From NCBI GenBank assembly GCA_964463915.1, contig CAYXEH010000001.1, forward strand, positions 62,001 through 126,000: DNA of 64,000 nucleotides, read 5' to 3'. This DNA is from PUPG01 sp964463915 (GTDB lineage: Bacteria > Bacteroidota > Bacteroidia > Bacteroidales > UBA7960). A program made the translations under genes and the position numbers. Positions 8,169 to 17,247 of this stretch are shown in pieces (position 1 is the stretch's first letter; each line of letters begins with the position of its first letter). The notes under the pieces were generated by a model. That model was given only the letters and a program-made list of their open reading frames with translations, ran no database searches and was not told the origin of the DNA.

Positions 8169-10037
8169 TTAATGATGATTGGTGAACCGGACAATCACCC
8201 GGGTACCTTTATGATTTGAATATGAAATACTCCCATTGAGATAATCCCTGACCAGTGTATGAACCAACTCAAGCCCGATTCCTGCTTGAGCCGGCATCCC
8301 ATCTCTTAAAGACAGGCCTTTGCCATTATCCCAGACAATTAAGTGGTATTCCTTTCCTTTCCTGTAAAATTCAACATTCACAAAAGAATAGGCAAATACG
8401 GGAAGGTCCCTGGTTTTTCCTCCAGGATAAGCATATATCAATGCATTGGTCAACAACTCATAAACAATGATCCCACAGGGGATGGCCAGGTCAATAGGGA
8501 TCTCTTCTTCCCCGTGTACTACCCTGAAATACACATCTTCCCGCCTTATCATCCTCCCTTTTAATTCAGTTGCTGCAGCCCGGATAAAATGGCCAAATCT
8601 AATCTTTCCGATGTAAGGATAATCATACAGGCTTTCGTGTATTTGAGATATTTCCCGCACGCGTTGCACAATTTTGCCGAACTTCTCATGCTCATGTGCC
8701 GGGATCTTGCTCTGGTCGTAGGCCATATTCGCGAGCGATACAATCATTTGCAGATTGTTTTTCACCCTGTGATGGATCTCTCTCAGCATTTCACTTTTCA
8801 CCGCAAGTTCCTTACGGAGCTGTTGCTCAATTTTTTCACGGCGGGCAATTTCTTCGGCAAGCTTTTTATTGGCCTCAATCAATTCACTTCGCCTTTGTGC
8901 TACACGCTTTTCCAGACCAGCCCGAAGATCATCAAGAGCCACCCTGACGCGGTTATGCTTTCTGACTTCTTTATGAAGTTCAAATTTCTGCCTGTTGTCA
9001 ACCCCGAGCAAAACAAACCCGACGATATTCCGAAAGGTATCATGCACCTTGATTATGGAAACCTTAACCGGGATCAGACTCCCCTCAGCAGAAATGAGCG
9101 CACAGACAACCAGTTTGGTATCCATGTTCGCCCTTGCTCTTTCCAGCTGTTTCCGTACAATGGGAGGGCGAAAGAACAGATCCTCCGCATTTTTATATAT
9201 AAGCTGATGACGTGGATACTGCAGCACATCCTGGGCAAACCGGTTCAGGGCGTATACCTGGCCGTTACGATCAAGATAAAAAACAAACTGCCGGATTCTG
9301 CGAATAAACTGATCGGCAAGGTCATCACGGAAAAACCGCCGGGGGTTCAGCAGGGTCAGCGGGAAGAACAAACCCGCCATCAGGGGAAGGGTGGTAAGAT
9401 GGCCGATTTCCGGCACGAAAAAGCCCCGGGCCAGAAAAGGTGTAAGTTCAGTGATCATGGCTGTCCCCATCAAAAGTATGAGAGACAGCCCCATAATCAG
9501 TCGCTGAAGTTTTTCTTTGTTGGAAAAAGAAGGTCGTGCATATTTCCCCATGGAATACAATAAGCAAAGACAGACAAAGGCACTGCCTGCAAAGTACAAT
9601 GCGGAAATATGAAACCACCAGGCATACCCGACAGGGTTGAAATACCACAGACTGTCCTCGCCACGGTAAAACTGTTTCAAAGAAGAGGCTTCCCACAGGT
9701 AGGTCACAATGAGGCCTGCAGCCAGCGGAAGCATCCCAGAAAAAACGAATTTCCTCCACCACCCGGACTGGTTCTGGGTAAAATACATAAAAAACCAAAC
9801 CAACAGTATAGGAAACATGTACCGGCCAATCACAGCCAGTCGATCGAGCAGGTACACCATACCTGATTGATCGAAAAAGCTGAAGAGCAGATAGCAAAGG
9901 CTCATCCAGGCCAGGGAGAGAGAAAGAAACACAAAAGACCGATGCACGTTATCGGAAGGCATGGCCTTCCAAACGTATATGGCCGCTTGAAGATAAAGCA
10001 GCAATGCCACAAAAGAAAAAAAAGCATATAATGTCAT
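8169..10037 (-). CDS. Membrane sensor histidine kinase (7TM-PAS-HisKA_2-HATPase)
   Basis: This 622-residue kinase has the architecture of the next gene: seven transmembrane helices (about residues 1-225), a PAS domain (about 235-350), a coiled coil, a HisKA_2 region with REIHHRVKNNL (phospho-acceptor His423) and an ATPase domain. Here the ATPase motifs are complete: YELLTNAL (N-box), WDNGKGLS (G1) and AGIGLELV (G2). It should autophosphorylate in response to a signal sensed in or near the membrane. The lack of an adjacent response regulator is common for HisKA_2 kinases. It is the upstream gene of a tandem pair and trxB is 53 bases further upstream on the same strand. Confidence 0.9.
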   Translation of the reverse strand: MTLYAFFSFVALLLYLQAAIYVWKAMPSDNVHRSFVFLSLSLAWMSLCYLLFSFFDQSGMVYLLDRLAVIGRYMFPILLVWFFMYFTQNQSGWWRKFVFSGMLPLAAGLIVTYLWEASSLKQFYRGEDSLWYFNPVGYAWWFHISALYFAGSAFVCLCLLYSMGKYARPSFSNKEKLQRLIMGLSLILLMGTAMITELTPFLARGFFVPEIGHLTTLPLMAGLFFPLTLLNPRRFFRDDLADQFIRRIRQFVFYLDRNGQVYALNRFAQDVLQYPRHQLIYKNAEDLFFRPPIVRKQLERARANMDTKLVVCALISAEGSLIPVKVSIIKVHDTFRNIVGFVLLGVDNRQKFELHKEVRKHNRVRVALDDLRAGLEKRVAQRRSELIEANKKLAEEIARREKIEQQLRKELAVKSEMLREIHHRVKNNLQMIVSLANMAYDQSKIPAHEHEKFGKIVQRVREISQIHESLYDYPYIGKIRFGHFIRAAATELKGRMIRREDVYFRVVHGEEEIPIDLAIPCGIIVYELLTNALIYAYPGGKTRDLPVFAYSFVNVEFYRKGKEYHLIVWDNGKGLSLRDGMPAQAGIGLELVHTLVRDYLNGSISYSNHKGTRVIVRFTNHH

Positions 10038-10090
10038 TGCCCCTGGCTATAATGATTAGCAAGTCGCCCGACTGGCCCACGGGCAAGACT

Positions 10091-11029
10091 TTATTCCTGG
10101 TCTGCAAGAAATCGTTCCGCCTCGATAGCCGCCATACAGCCTGTACCTGCAGCTGTAACGGCCTGGCGATACACATGGTCCTGCACATCACCCGCAGCAA
10201 ATACCCCGGGAACATTGGTTCGGGTGGAATCAGGACTGGTTTTCAGGTATCCGTTTCCGTCCATTTCCAGCTGACCCTCAAATATATCGCTATTGGGTTT
10301 ATGTCCGATCGCTACAAAAAAACCTTCCACATCCAGCCGTCTTGTCTCACCACTCTTAACGTCTTCAAGTAATACTCCGTTCACGGTTTGATCCCCCACA
10401 ATCTCTTTGGGAACATGATTCCACATTATTTCAATATTCGGGGCTTTCATGACTCTGTGCTGCATGGCTTTGGAGGCCCTGAGTTCATCCCGCCTGTGAA
10501 TCAGGTAAACCTTCTTACATAACTTCGAAAGATATGAGGCTTCCTCACAGGCGGTATCGCCCCCACCAACCACAGCCACAGTCAATCCACGGTAAAAAAA
10601 GCCATCGCAGGTAGCACAGGCCGATACACCGTGACCGTTGAATTTTTGCTCTGATTCAAGCCCCAGCCAACGGGCGGAAGCACCGGTTGCTATGATCAGG
10701 GTTTCAGCCACCACTTCCTTTTTCTGATCAATCACCACCCGGAAAGGTCTTTGGGTAAGATCAGCCGCCGTAGCCATCCCAAAACGGACATCCGAGCCAA
10801 AACGTTCTGCCTGTTTTTGAAAATCCATCATCATATCCGGACCCTTTATCCCCTCAGGGTAACCCGGAAAATTTTCCACATCCGTGGTGATGGTTAATTG
10901 CCCGCCGGGTTGCAGACCCTGATAAAGGACTGGTTGCAAGTCGGCTCTTGCCGCATAAATTGCTGCTGTATAACCCGCGGGACCGCTTCCTAAAATAAGA
11001 CATTTGATTTTTTCTGCTTGATCATCCAT
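10091..11029 (-). CDS. trxB: Thioredoxin-disulfide reductase
   Basis: This 312-residue FAD enzyme reduces thioredoxin with NADPH in the cytoplasm. The FAD-binding motif GSGPAGYTAAIYAAR is near the N-terminus, the redox motif CATC is at Cys138-Cys141, the NADPH-binding motif is GGGDTACEEA, and the C-terminal FAD motif is GVFAAGDVQD. A TTG three codons upstream is also open, but the ATG at 11029 gives the usual N-terminus. TATTTTTG at 11075-11082 on the minus strand could be its -7 element. The two kinase genes lie downstream in the same direction. Confidence 0.95.
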   Translation of the reverse strand: MDDQAEKIKCLILGSGPAGYTAAIYAARADLQPVLYQGLQPGGQLTITTDVENFPGYPEGIKGPDMMMDFQKQAERFGSDVRFGMATAADLTQRPFRVVIDQKKEVVAETLIIATGASARWLGLESEQKFNGHGVSACATCDGFFYRGLTVAVVGGGDTACEEASYLSKLCKKVYLIHRRDELRASKAMQHRVMKAPNIEIMWNHVPKEIVGDQTVNGVLLEDVKSGETRRLDVEGFFVAIGHKPNSDIFEGQLEMDGNGYLKTSPDSTRTNVPGVFAAGDVQDHVYRQAVTAAGTGCMAAIEAERFLADQE

Positions 11030-11179
11030 GAATGTCAATAATTTATTTATAAATATTTTGTATCTTCTTTAGAACAAAAATAGGAAAATGGCAGCAAGTG
11101 TGCCTAAAAGCGTCATTTAATTTTGGCAAATTAATTGTAAGTTTGTACGAATCCGTATAGAATCCTATTTTTTACCGGC

Positions 11180-12436
11180 ATGCCAGGACAAAAACAAGTT
11201 ATTTTTATTCTAATGCTCATGATGATCTTCGGTAGCTGCACCCGGCATGTTCAGCCATCAACCACCGAGGATGAACGGCGTGAAATGGCCATGGCCACGA
11301 TGCCCTTTCCCACAAGGAACAATCAGTTTGCTTTTAATTTACTGCACATGCTCCCCCACGGCGAAGAAGATTTTGTGGTCTCCCCTTTCAGCATTTCTGC
11401 CGCCATGGCCATGACATATGCCGGTGCCCGCGGAAAAACCAGGGAGCAAATGGCAAGGGTAATGCGATTTGAGAACAAAGACGCGGGGTTTCATGAACAA
11501 TACGGGGAATACCTGTCTGAACTGGACCAGATGACGGGAGATACTATTTCCCTGAATATTGCCAATAGTTTATGGGCACAGCAAGACTATCATTTCCGGG
11601 ATTCTTTCCTTGATCTGATTGAATCTGCGTATGATTCACGCACTTTCATGGTGGATTTCATGGGTGACCGGGAGGAGATCAGGCAACATATCAACGGGCG
11701 GGTTTATAGGCAGACCGCAGAAAACATTGACAATTTAATCGCAAGAGGGGTGCTGACAGCAGATACCCGTCTCGTGCTGGTCAATGCCATTCACTTTTTC
11801 GGCCCATGGCTGAACGAGTTTGAGGCTGAACTGACCCGGGAGGACAGCTTCTATCCCTCACCTGGAGAGCAGTCAGAGGCGGACTTCATGAGCCAACGGG
11901 ACACCCTCCCCTACTTTGAGGATGACAATATGCAGGTTTTGGAAATTCCTTACGCAGGCGGTAATTTTTCCATGATGGTGATTCTGCCTTCAGAAGGTAT
12001 TGAGCTGGCCGTGCTGGAGGAATCTCTGGATGCATTGTGTTTTTTCAGGCTAACCAGGCAGGTCAGACCGACCGCAGTAGAATTGTTTCTTCCCAGATTC
12101 GAAGCCCGGTCCGGGGTTGATTTGGAAGAAACACTTGCTTCCATGGGAATGCATACCGCCTTTACGGATTATGCAGACTTTTCCGGGATGACCGGGCAAA
12201 TGGACCTGAAGATTGACAAGGTGATCCACCAGGCAATGATAGAAGTAGGGGAAAAAGGAACAGAAGCAGCTGCAGCCACTGCCGTAGTGGCCATACGTAA
12301 AACAATGCCCGTGCAGGACGGGTATACCGTATTTAATGCCAACAGACCGTTTCTTTTTTTTATCAAAGACAATCAATATCAGAGCATTCTCTTTGCAGGC
12401 CGCGTAATGAATCCGGCATTGAAGCAAGGACAATAA
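11180..12436 (+). CDS. Serpin-family protease inhibitor, lipoprotein
   Basis: This 418-residue serpin carries a lipoprotein signal peptide with lipobox FGSC (Cys20), so it should be anchored to a membrane and probably face outside. The serpin body includes VVSPFSISAAMAMTYAGARG near the N-terminus. The hinge of the reactive loop reads GEKGTEAAAATAVV, with small residues at P14-P8, which is the pattern of inhibitory serpins. Counting from the hinge puts Lys at P1 and Arg at P2 (AIRKT), so trypsin-like proteases are the expected targets. The conserved NRPFLFF motif follows. A Mre11-like gene starts 10 bases after the stop, so the three genes here look like an operon. Confidence 0.92.
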   Translation: MPGQKQVIFILMLMMIFGSCTRHVQPSTTEDERREMAMATMPFPTRNNQFAFNLLHMLPHGEEDFVVSPFSISAAMAMTYAGARGKTREQMARVMRFENKDAGFHEQYGEYLSELDQMTGDTISLNIANSLWAQQDYHFRDSFLDLIESAYDSRTFMVDFMGDREEIRQHINGRVYRQTAENIDNLIARGVLTADTRLVLVNAIHFFGPWLNEFEAELTREDSFYPSPGEQSEADFMSQRDTLPYFEDDNMQVLEIPYAGGNFSMMVILPSEGIELAVLEESLDALCFFRLTRQVRPTAVELFLPRFEARSGVDLEETLASMGMHTAFTDYADFSGMTGQMDLKIDKVIHQAMIEVGEKGTEAAAATAVVAIRKTMPVQDGYTVFNANRPFLFFIKDNQYQSILFAGRVMNPALKQGQ

Positions 12437-12446
12437 TATTTCCTTT

Positions 12447-13751
12447 ATGGCAGTCAAACTTCTCGCAGTATCCGACCTCCATCTCGGACGAAAATCCGCT
12501 TTTATTCCGGGTAATGCTCCCGAAGCATCCACACGCTGCAGCTGGGAGCGTATTGTCGATTATGCGGTGAACCATACTGTGGATGCATTATTACTGGCAG
12601 GTGACATCGTAGACCAGGATAATCGTTACTACGAAGCCACGGGAATACTGCAGCAAGGATTCGACACCCTGGGTCAGGCAGGCATAGAAGTATTTGCCGT
12701 TGGAGGAAATCACGATTATGAGGTACTTCCGCAGCTCCTCCGGCATCAATCAAGTCCCCATGTGCATCTATTGGGCATAAACGGTAACTGGGAAACAAAA
12801 ATCCTGTCAAAAAACGGGCAAAAGATACAATTTGCAGGATGGTCATTCCCGGCCGGCAGTGTCACAGCCAATCCCCTGTCAGGTTTTGATAAAGATAAGA
12901 TCAATTCCCGGCTTTTTACCATCGGCTTGCTGCATGGTGATGCAGACATGACAGAAAGCAATTATGGACCTGTACCACTTGACGATCTGGTAAAGACAAA
13001 TATTCAGGCCTGGGTCCTCGGACATGTGCACAAACCACAGATCCTTCATCAAAATAACCCGCTTATATTCTACCCCGGATCACCCCAGGCTTTAAGTGCA
13101 AAAGAAACAGGATCCCACGGGGTCACGCAGCTAACTATCGAAAATGACGAAGAAATAACAATCCGCCATATTCCTTTATCTCCCGTCCGTTACGAACATA
13201 TTGAACTTGATGTATCACATGTCAGCAACAGAGACGACCTGCGCAAAACCATCACCGGTGGGATCATGGATCATTCAGCCCACCTGGATCACGAACCCGG
13301 GCTAACGGCGTATTTGGTTTTCGACATCAGGTTGGCCGGCGAACACACTGATCCCGTCAGGATCCGGGCATGGTCAGAGGATGAAATTGAAGACTACGCC
13401 AGGGAAACAGCAGGTGGAACGCAACTGCTGGTAAGAAAAGCGTTAAGCCATGTACGGCCGGCCGTAAAAGATCTGGCGGCCTGGGCCAGTGACCCTTCTC
13501 CTGTGGGCAAACTGGCAGAAACCATCCTTGCCATCGAGAAGGGAGAAACCAATGGCTTTATTGAGGATATGGTAACAGAGTGGAAAATTAAAGCAAGGGA
13601 ATTGCAACAGGCCAGGGTCTATGGCCCATTACACGCCTCCGAAAGGCTTGAGAATCTTACTGAAGAACAAGCCAGACAATATATCCTCAAAGAGTCCAGA
13701 CAATTGCTGGGTACATTGCTGGCTGAAAAAGAACACGGCATCAATGGATAA
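12447..13751 (+). CDS. Metallophosphoesterase of the SbcD/Mre11/YhaO type
   Basis: This 434-residue protein has the five metallophosphoesterase motifs in order: SDLHLGR (Asp10, His12), GDIVDQDN, GNHDYE, LLHGDAD and GHVHKPQ, which bind two metal ions. The C-terminal half is a capping and partner-binding region. Together with the downstream SMC-like ATPase it should form an Mre11-Rad50-like nuclease that acts on DNA ends in the cytoplasm. The B. subtilis YhaO-YhaN pair is the closest model because the partner has a YhaN-like membrane hairpin. The gene overlaps the next one by 8 bases, which implies coupled translation. Confidence 0.88.
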   Translation: MAVKLLAVSDLHLGRKSAFIPGNAPEASTRCSWERIVDYAVNHTVDALLLAGDIVDQDNRYYEATGILQQGFDTLGQAGIEVFAVGGNHDYEVLPQLLRHQSSPHVHLLGINGNWETKILSKNGQKIQFAGWSFPAGSVTANPLSGFDKDKINSRLFTIGLLHGDADMTESNYGPVPLDDLVKTNIQAWVLGHVHKPQILHQNNPLIFYPGSPQALSAKETGSHGVTQLTIENDEEITIRHIPLSPVRYEHIELDVSHVSNRDDLRKTITGGIMDHSAHLDHEPGLTAYLVFDIRLAGEHTDPVRIRAWSEDEIEDYARETAGGTQLLVRKALSHVRPAVKDLAAWASDPSPVGKLAETILAIEKGETNGFIEDMVTEWKIKARELQQARVYGPLHASERLENLTEEQARQYILKESRQLLGTLLAEKEHGING

Positions 13752-16700
13752 GAAAGCCCTGATTATAAAAGATCTTTTCATCAGGAAAATGCCCGGTTTT
13801 CCATCGGGTATGGAACCCTATACTCATTTTGCCGACCAGCTCAACATCATCGCCGGGCCAAATGCCTCCGGAAAAAGTTCCACGGCAAAACTGATTCAGC
13901 AGTTAATCTGGCAGGATCATGACGCAAATATTGAAGCCAGCGGCTCTTTAAGTATTGACAATGAACCCTGGCAAATCCACATCGACCCGATTCAGACCAA
14001 AACAGAACGGAACGGGATCCCCCATGAACTCGCGGGTCTTCCACCACCAGAATCACGGGATCACTATCTGCTCGCATTACAAGAGCTGATCAATGCCGAA
14101 GACAAAGACCTGGCAAAACAAATAGCAAAGGAAGCCATTGGTGGATATGACCCCGATACTGCAGCCCAAATATTGGATTATTCGGACAAGGTCAGGAACA
14201 AAAGTAGCAGGGAGTATTCAGGTTTCATCAAAGCCAGGGACCATTTCAGAAAAATTTATCAGGAGCAACAGCAGCTAAAGAAAGAGGAAGAGACGCTTGA
14301 AAGCCTCAACAAAGAAAAAGAAAAAACCCAACAGGCTGCCCGGCTGAGGGACTTTTATTCCCTCACAAAAGAATACCTCGAAACCCGTCAATCATTGGAG
14401 ATCAGCAAAAAACAATTAAACCGTTTCCCTGTCCCAATGAAAAAACTCGCAGGGGATGAGTTCTCAAAGATCACAGAACTGGAAGAGGAGCTCGACCAGA
14501 CGGACAGAAAAATTGAGGAGGCGAAAAAAGTCATTGAAAACAGCCGGGACATCATTGCCTCCCTGAAACTGCCTTCAGAGGGAGTTGATGAAGTAACGAT
14601 TGAGACACTTGAGCAAAAAGCTGAGGACCTTATTGACTATGAAAAAGAACTCAGAGACATCAGGCATCACCTCAGAGAAGCCGAAGTCAGGGTCCGGGCT
14701 GCAGTGACCGCAATTGACCAAAACCTGGACACGACCTCCTGGAAAGGCCTGAACTTACAGGATGTGCAGGAAATGGATGAGTACCTTCAGACGGCCCAAA
14801 AACTATTGAGTCAAAAACAGTTCCTGGAGCATGAGATCAAAGAACTTGAGAAGGAAGTTGCTCATGATCCGTCTTACTCATCCGAAAATATTCAGTCAGG
14901 GATCAATGCCCTGAGTAATTGGTTGCAGGAAGCGCAAAGCCATAACGGAATTTCCGTAAAATGGGCGATTATTCTGGCAGCCACAGGGATCATAACAGCC
15001 CTTTTCACGCTATTTACCGGGATATACGGGTTGGCCGGCATTCTGTTACTTATGCTGCTTACTTTCTACGTCCTGAGTATGCGCCCGGCACAAAACAACA
15101 ACACCCGGGAAACAGACTACAAGAAAACCGGTCTCCCGCTTCCGCAGAACTGGGACACTGAGGCGGTATTTGAACGTTTTGAAAGCCTGGTGGCTGACTT
15201 ACAGGAAATCAAGCACAGGGAAAGTATCATTCCCCGCCTGAAACTCCGGCAGGAAGAACTGCATGAGGTCAACCAACAAATGGGAGGCATCCTGAAAAAA
15301 GAACAGGCGTTGAGAGAAAAACTTGGAACGGTTCCCGGCATTCCCTCAGAAAACCTGAAAAGCCACAGTTCACTCTATTGGTTTTTAAGCAATATACGTG
15401 AATGGCAGGAGCACGCCACCAGGAAAAAGAAACTGGAATCGCAGGAAGAATTTTTGCAGGATCAGATGGAAAAACTGCTGGATGACCTGAACAACGGTTT
15501 CCGGAATTTTAATATGAATGAGGTTACAGATGCCTATCAGGCCAGGGCCGGCTGCAAAATTATTGCCCGGGAAGCAGATTCAAGGCAGCGATCACTGGAA
15601 GAGATCAAAAGACAGGAGGAACGGATCCGGGAAAACGTAGAAATCCGGCAGGAAAAGAATCAAAGGTTGCACACTGTATACATGAAACTGGGGCTGAATG
15701 ACGGAGAAAAAGAACAAGTCAGGCAGCTGACAGAAATGCTTGAGGCTTACAGAGAATCCGTTTCTGCCCATGATAAAGCGAACATTCTTTTTTTAAACAA
15801 GGAACAGGTTTTAAAAAACCATTCCATTTACCGGGAGCATGAAATAGAGATTGAACAACTCAGTGTGGATGAAGCTGTAGCACTCCGGAACAAATATGAA
15901 ACTGACGCAGCCCGTTCCGAGGAGGTCAATAGAAGGATTACGGAGATCCGCACCCAAATCGGCCTGGCCAAACGTGGTGATGACCTGGAAAATGCATTGG
16001 CAGTCAAAGAAAAGAGCCTTGATGAGCTGGAATTGCTTTATGAAAACAACCTTAGCTCGCTCACCGGTCACCTTTTGGTTCACAAACTCAGGGAAACTAC
16101 ACAAACGCAGAACAAATCAAAGGTCTTCAGAGATGCGGGGAAACTGTTCAGCCGCATCACCAACGGACGCTACGAGTTGAGGATCGGAGACATCAATAAA
16201 GCCGCTTTCCTGGCCTTTGACACCAGTACGCAGAAGGGTCAGCCTTTGGATGAACTTTCAACGGGAACACGCTTACAACTGTTATTGGCGGTTCGTCTGG
16301 CTTTCATTGAAACCCGTGAAAACCATTTGCGCCTGCCGCTGCTGGCAGATGAATTGCTTGCAAACAGTGACGATGTCAGGGCATGGTCCATTATGCAGGC
16401 ACTGATTGCATTTAGCGAACTTGGAAGACAGGTGTTTTATTTCACCGCCCAGGATGATGAGGTAGCCAAATGGAGACTAAAACTACAGGACCAGGCGCCT
16501 GTTTCCTGCAAAATATTTCGCCTTCAAAACAGGCTTTATACCGGCGGACGGAAACTTGAGGACGAAGCGCTTTCGTCACTCCCGCGGTTTGAAAACAAAG
16601 AGTTGCCCTCTCCCTCAGGTCTGAATCATTATGAATACGGTAAAGCAATTAATGTTCCCGATTACAGCATCATACATGACCAACCAGCGAAACTTCACCT

Positions 16701-17205
16701 CTGGTACCTCATCACAGATACCAAACTATTATATGAATGCCTTCGCAAAAACATCAACAGCTGGGGCCAGTTAAGCAGCTTTTTTGAACACGGAGGCCGC
16801 ATGGAGGGGTTCACTGACCACTTGTTGGAAAACCTTAACAAACAAATGAAACTGCTGGGCCGTTTCCAGGAACTCTTTCGCAAAGGGCGTCCGCGACCTT
16901 TAGACATGGAAACACTGGATCGTTCCGGCTTAATATCTTCGTCCTTCCGGGATAAAGTGTACAGAAAACTCGAGGCCAGCCACGGGAATCCTGAAGACTT
17001 ACTTAATTCCTTAAAAAACAAGGAAATACCGGGCTTCAGATCCAACAAAACAGAAGAACTGGAAACATTCCTGAAAGAAGAAGGCTACATTGATGACATG
17101 AATCCGCTTTCCATGGAGGAAATCATGATCCAACTACAGGCTTTTTGCGCTGCACTCAATATGGATTTACAGGAAGCAGAAACCTTTTTACGGAGAATTG
17201 TGTAG
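13744..17205 (+). CDS. SMC/Rad50-like ATPase of the YhaN type with membrane hairpin and C-terminal extension
   Basis: This 1153-residue ATPase begins inside the end of the nuclease gene; the ATG at 13744 puts Walker A GPNASGKSS at residues 38-46. Long coiled coils follow, interrupted at about residues 405-445 by two hydrophobic helices (WAIILAATGIITALF and the stretch after it), as in YhaN. The C-terminal ATPase half has signature LSTGTRLQL (about residue 837) and Walker B LPLLADE (about 864). About 220 residues then follow that are not part of the ATPase core. They are mostly helical, with an SLKNKEIPGF segment that could be a helix-hairpin unit. The likely role is DNA-end repair with the upstream nuclease, tethered to the membrane. 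Confidence 0.85.
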   Translation: MDKKALIIKDLFIRKMPGFPSGMEPYTHFADQLNIIAGPNASGKSSTAKLIQQLIWQDHDANIEASGSLSIDNEPWQIHIDPIQTKTERNGIPHELAGLPPPESRDHYLLALQELINAEDKDLAKQIAKEAIGGYDPDTAAQILDYSDKVRNKSSREYSGFIKARDHFRKIYQEQQQLKKEEETLESLNKEKEKTQQAARLRDFYSLTKEYLETRQSLEISKKQLNRFPVPMKKLAGDEFSKITELEEELDQTDRKIEEAKKVIENSRDIIASLKLPSEGVDEVTIETLEQKAEDLIDYEKELRDIRHHLREAEVRVRAAVTAIDQNLDTTSWKGLNLQDVQEMDEYLQTAQKLLSQKQFLEHEIKELEKEVAHDPSYSSENIQSGINALSNWLQEAQSHNGISVKWAIILAATGIITALFTLFTGIYGLAGILLLMLLTFYVLSMRPAQNNNTRETDYKKTGLPLPQNWDTEAVFERFESLVADLQEIKHRESIIPRLKLRQEELHEVNQQMGGILKKEQALREKLGTVPGIPSENLKSHSSLYWFLSNIREWQEHATRKKKLESQEEFLQDQMEKLLDDLNNGFRNFNMNEVTDAYQARAGCKIIAREADSRQRSLEEIKRQEERIRENVEIRQEKNQRLHTVYMKLGLNDGEKEQVRQLTEMLEAYRESVSAHDKANILFLNKEQVLKNHSIYREHEIEIEQLSVDEAVALRNKYETDAARSEEVNRRITEIRTQIGLAKRGDDLENALAVKEKSLDELELLYENNLSSLTGHLLVHKLRETTQTQNKSKVFRDAGKLFSRITNGRYELRIGDINKAAFLAFDTSTQKGQPLDELSTGTRLQLLLAVRLAFIETRENHLRLPLLADELLANSDDVRAWSIMQALIAFSELGRQVFYFTAQDDEVAKWRLKLQDQAPVSCKIFRLQNRLYTGGRKLEDEALSSLPRFENKELPSPSGLNHYEYGKAINVPDYSIIHDQPAKLHLWYLITDTKLLYECLRKNINSWGQLSSFFEHGGRMEGFTDHLLENLNKQMKLLGRFQELFRKGRPRPLDMETLDRSGLISSSFRDKVYRKLEASHGNPEDLLNSLKNKEIPGFRSNKTEELETFLKEEGYIDDMNPLSMEEIMIQLQAFCAALNMDLQEAETFLRRIV

Positions 17206-17247
17206 ATCAGCCCGTATAATCATTCTTTGACAGGCAATTCTTTATAC

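Noticed and set aside
8589..9563. A 324-codon open frame on the plus strand inside the intact histidine kinase gene.
   Set aside because: It lies fully opposite a clear kinase gene, has no family resemblance, and is low in complexity of pattern; an antisense shadow.
11124..11138. TGGCAAATTAATTGT upstream of the serpin gene, sigma-54-like.
   Set aside because: The -12 dinucleotide is GT instead of GC, and a TAAGTTTG element nearby is an equally good alternative.
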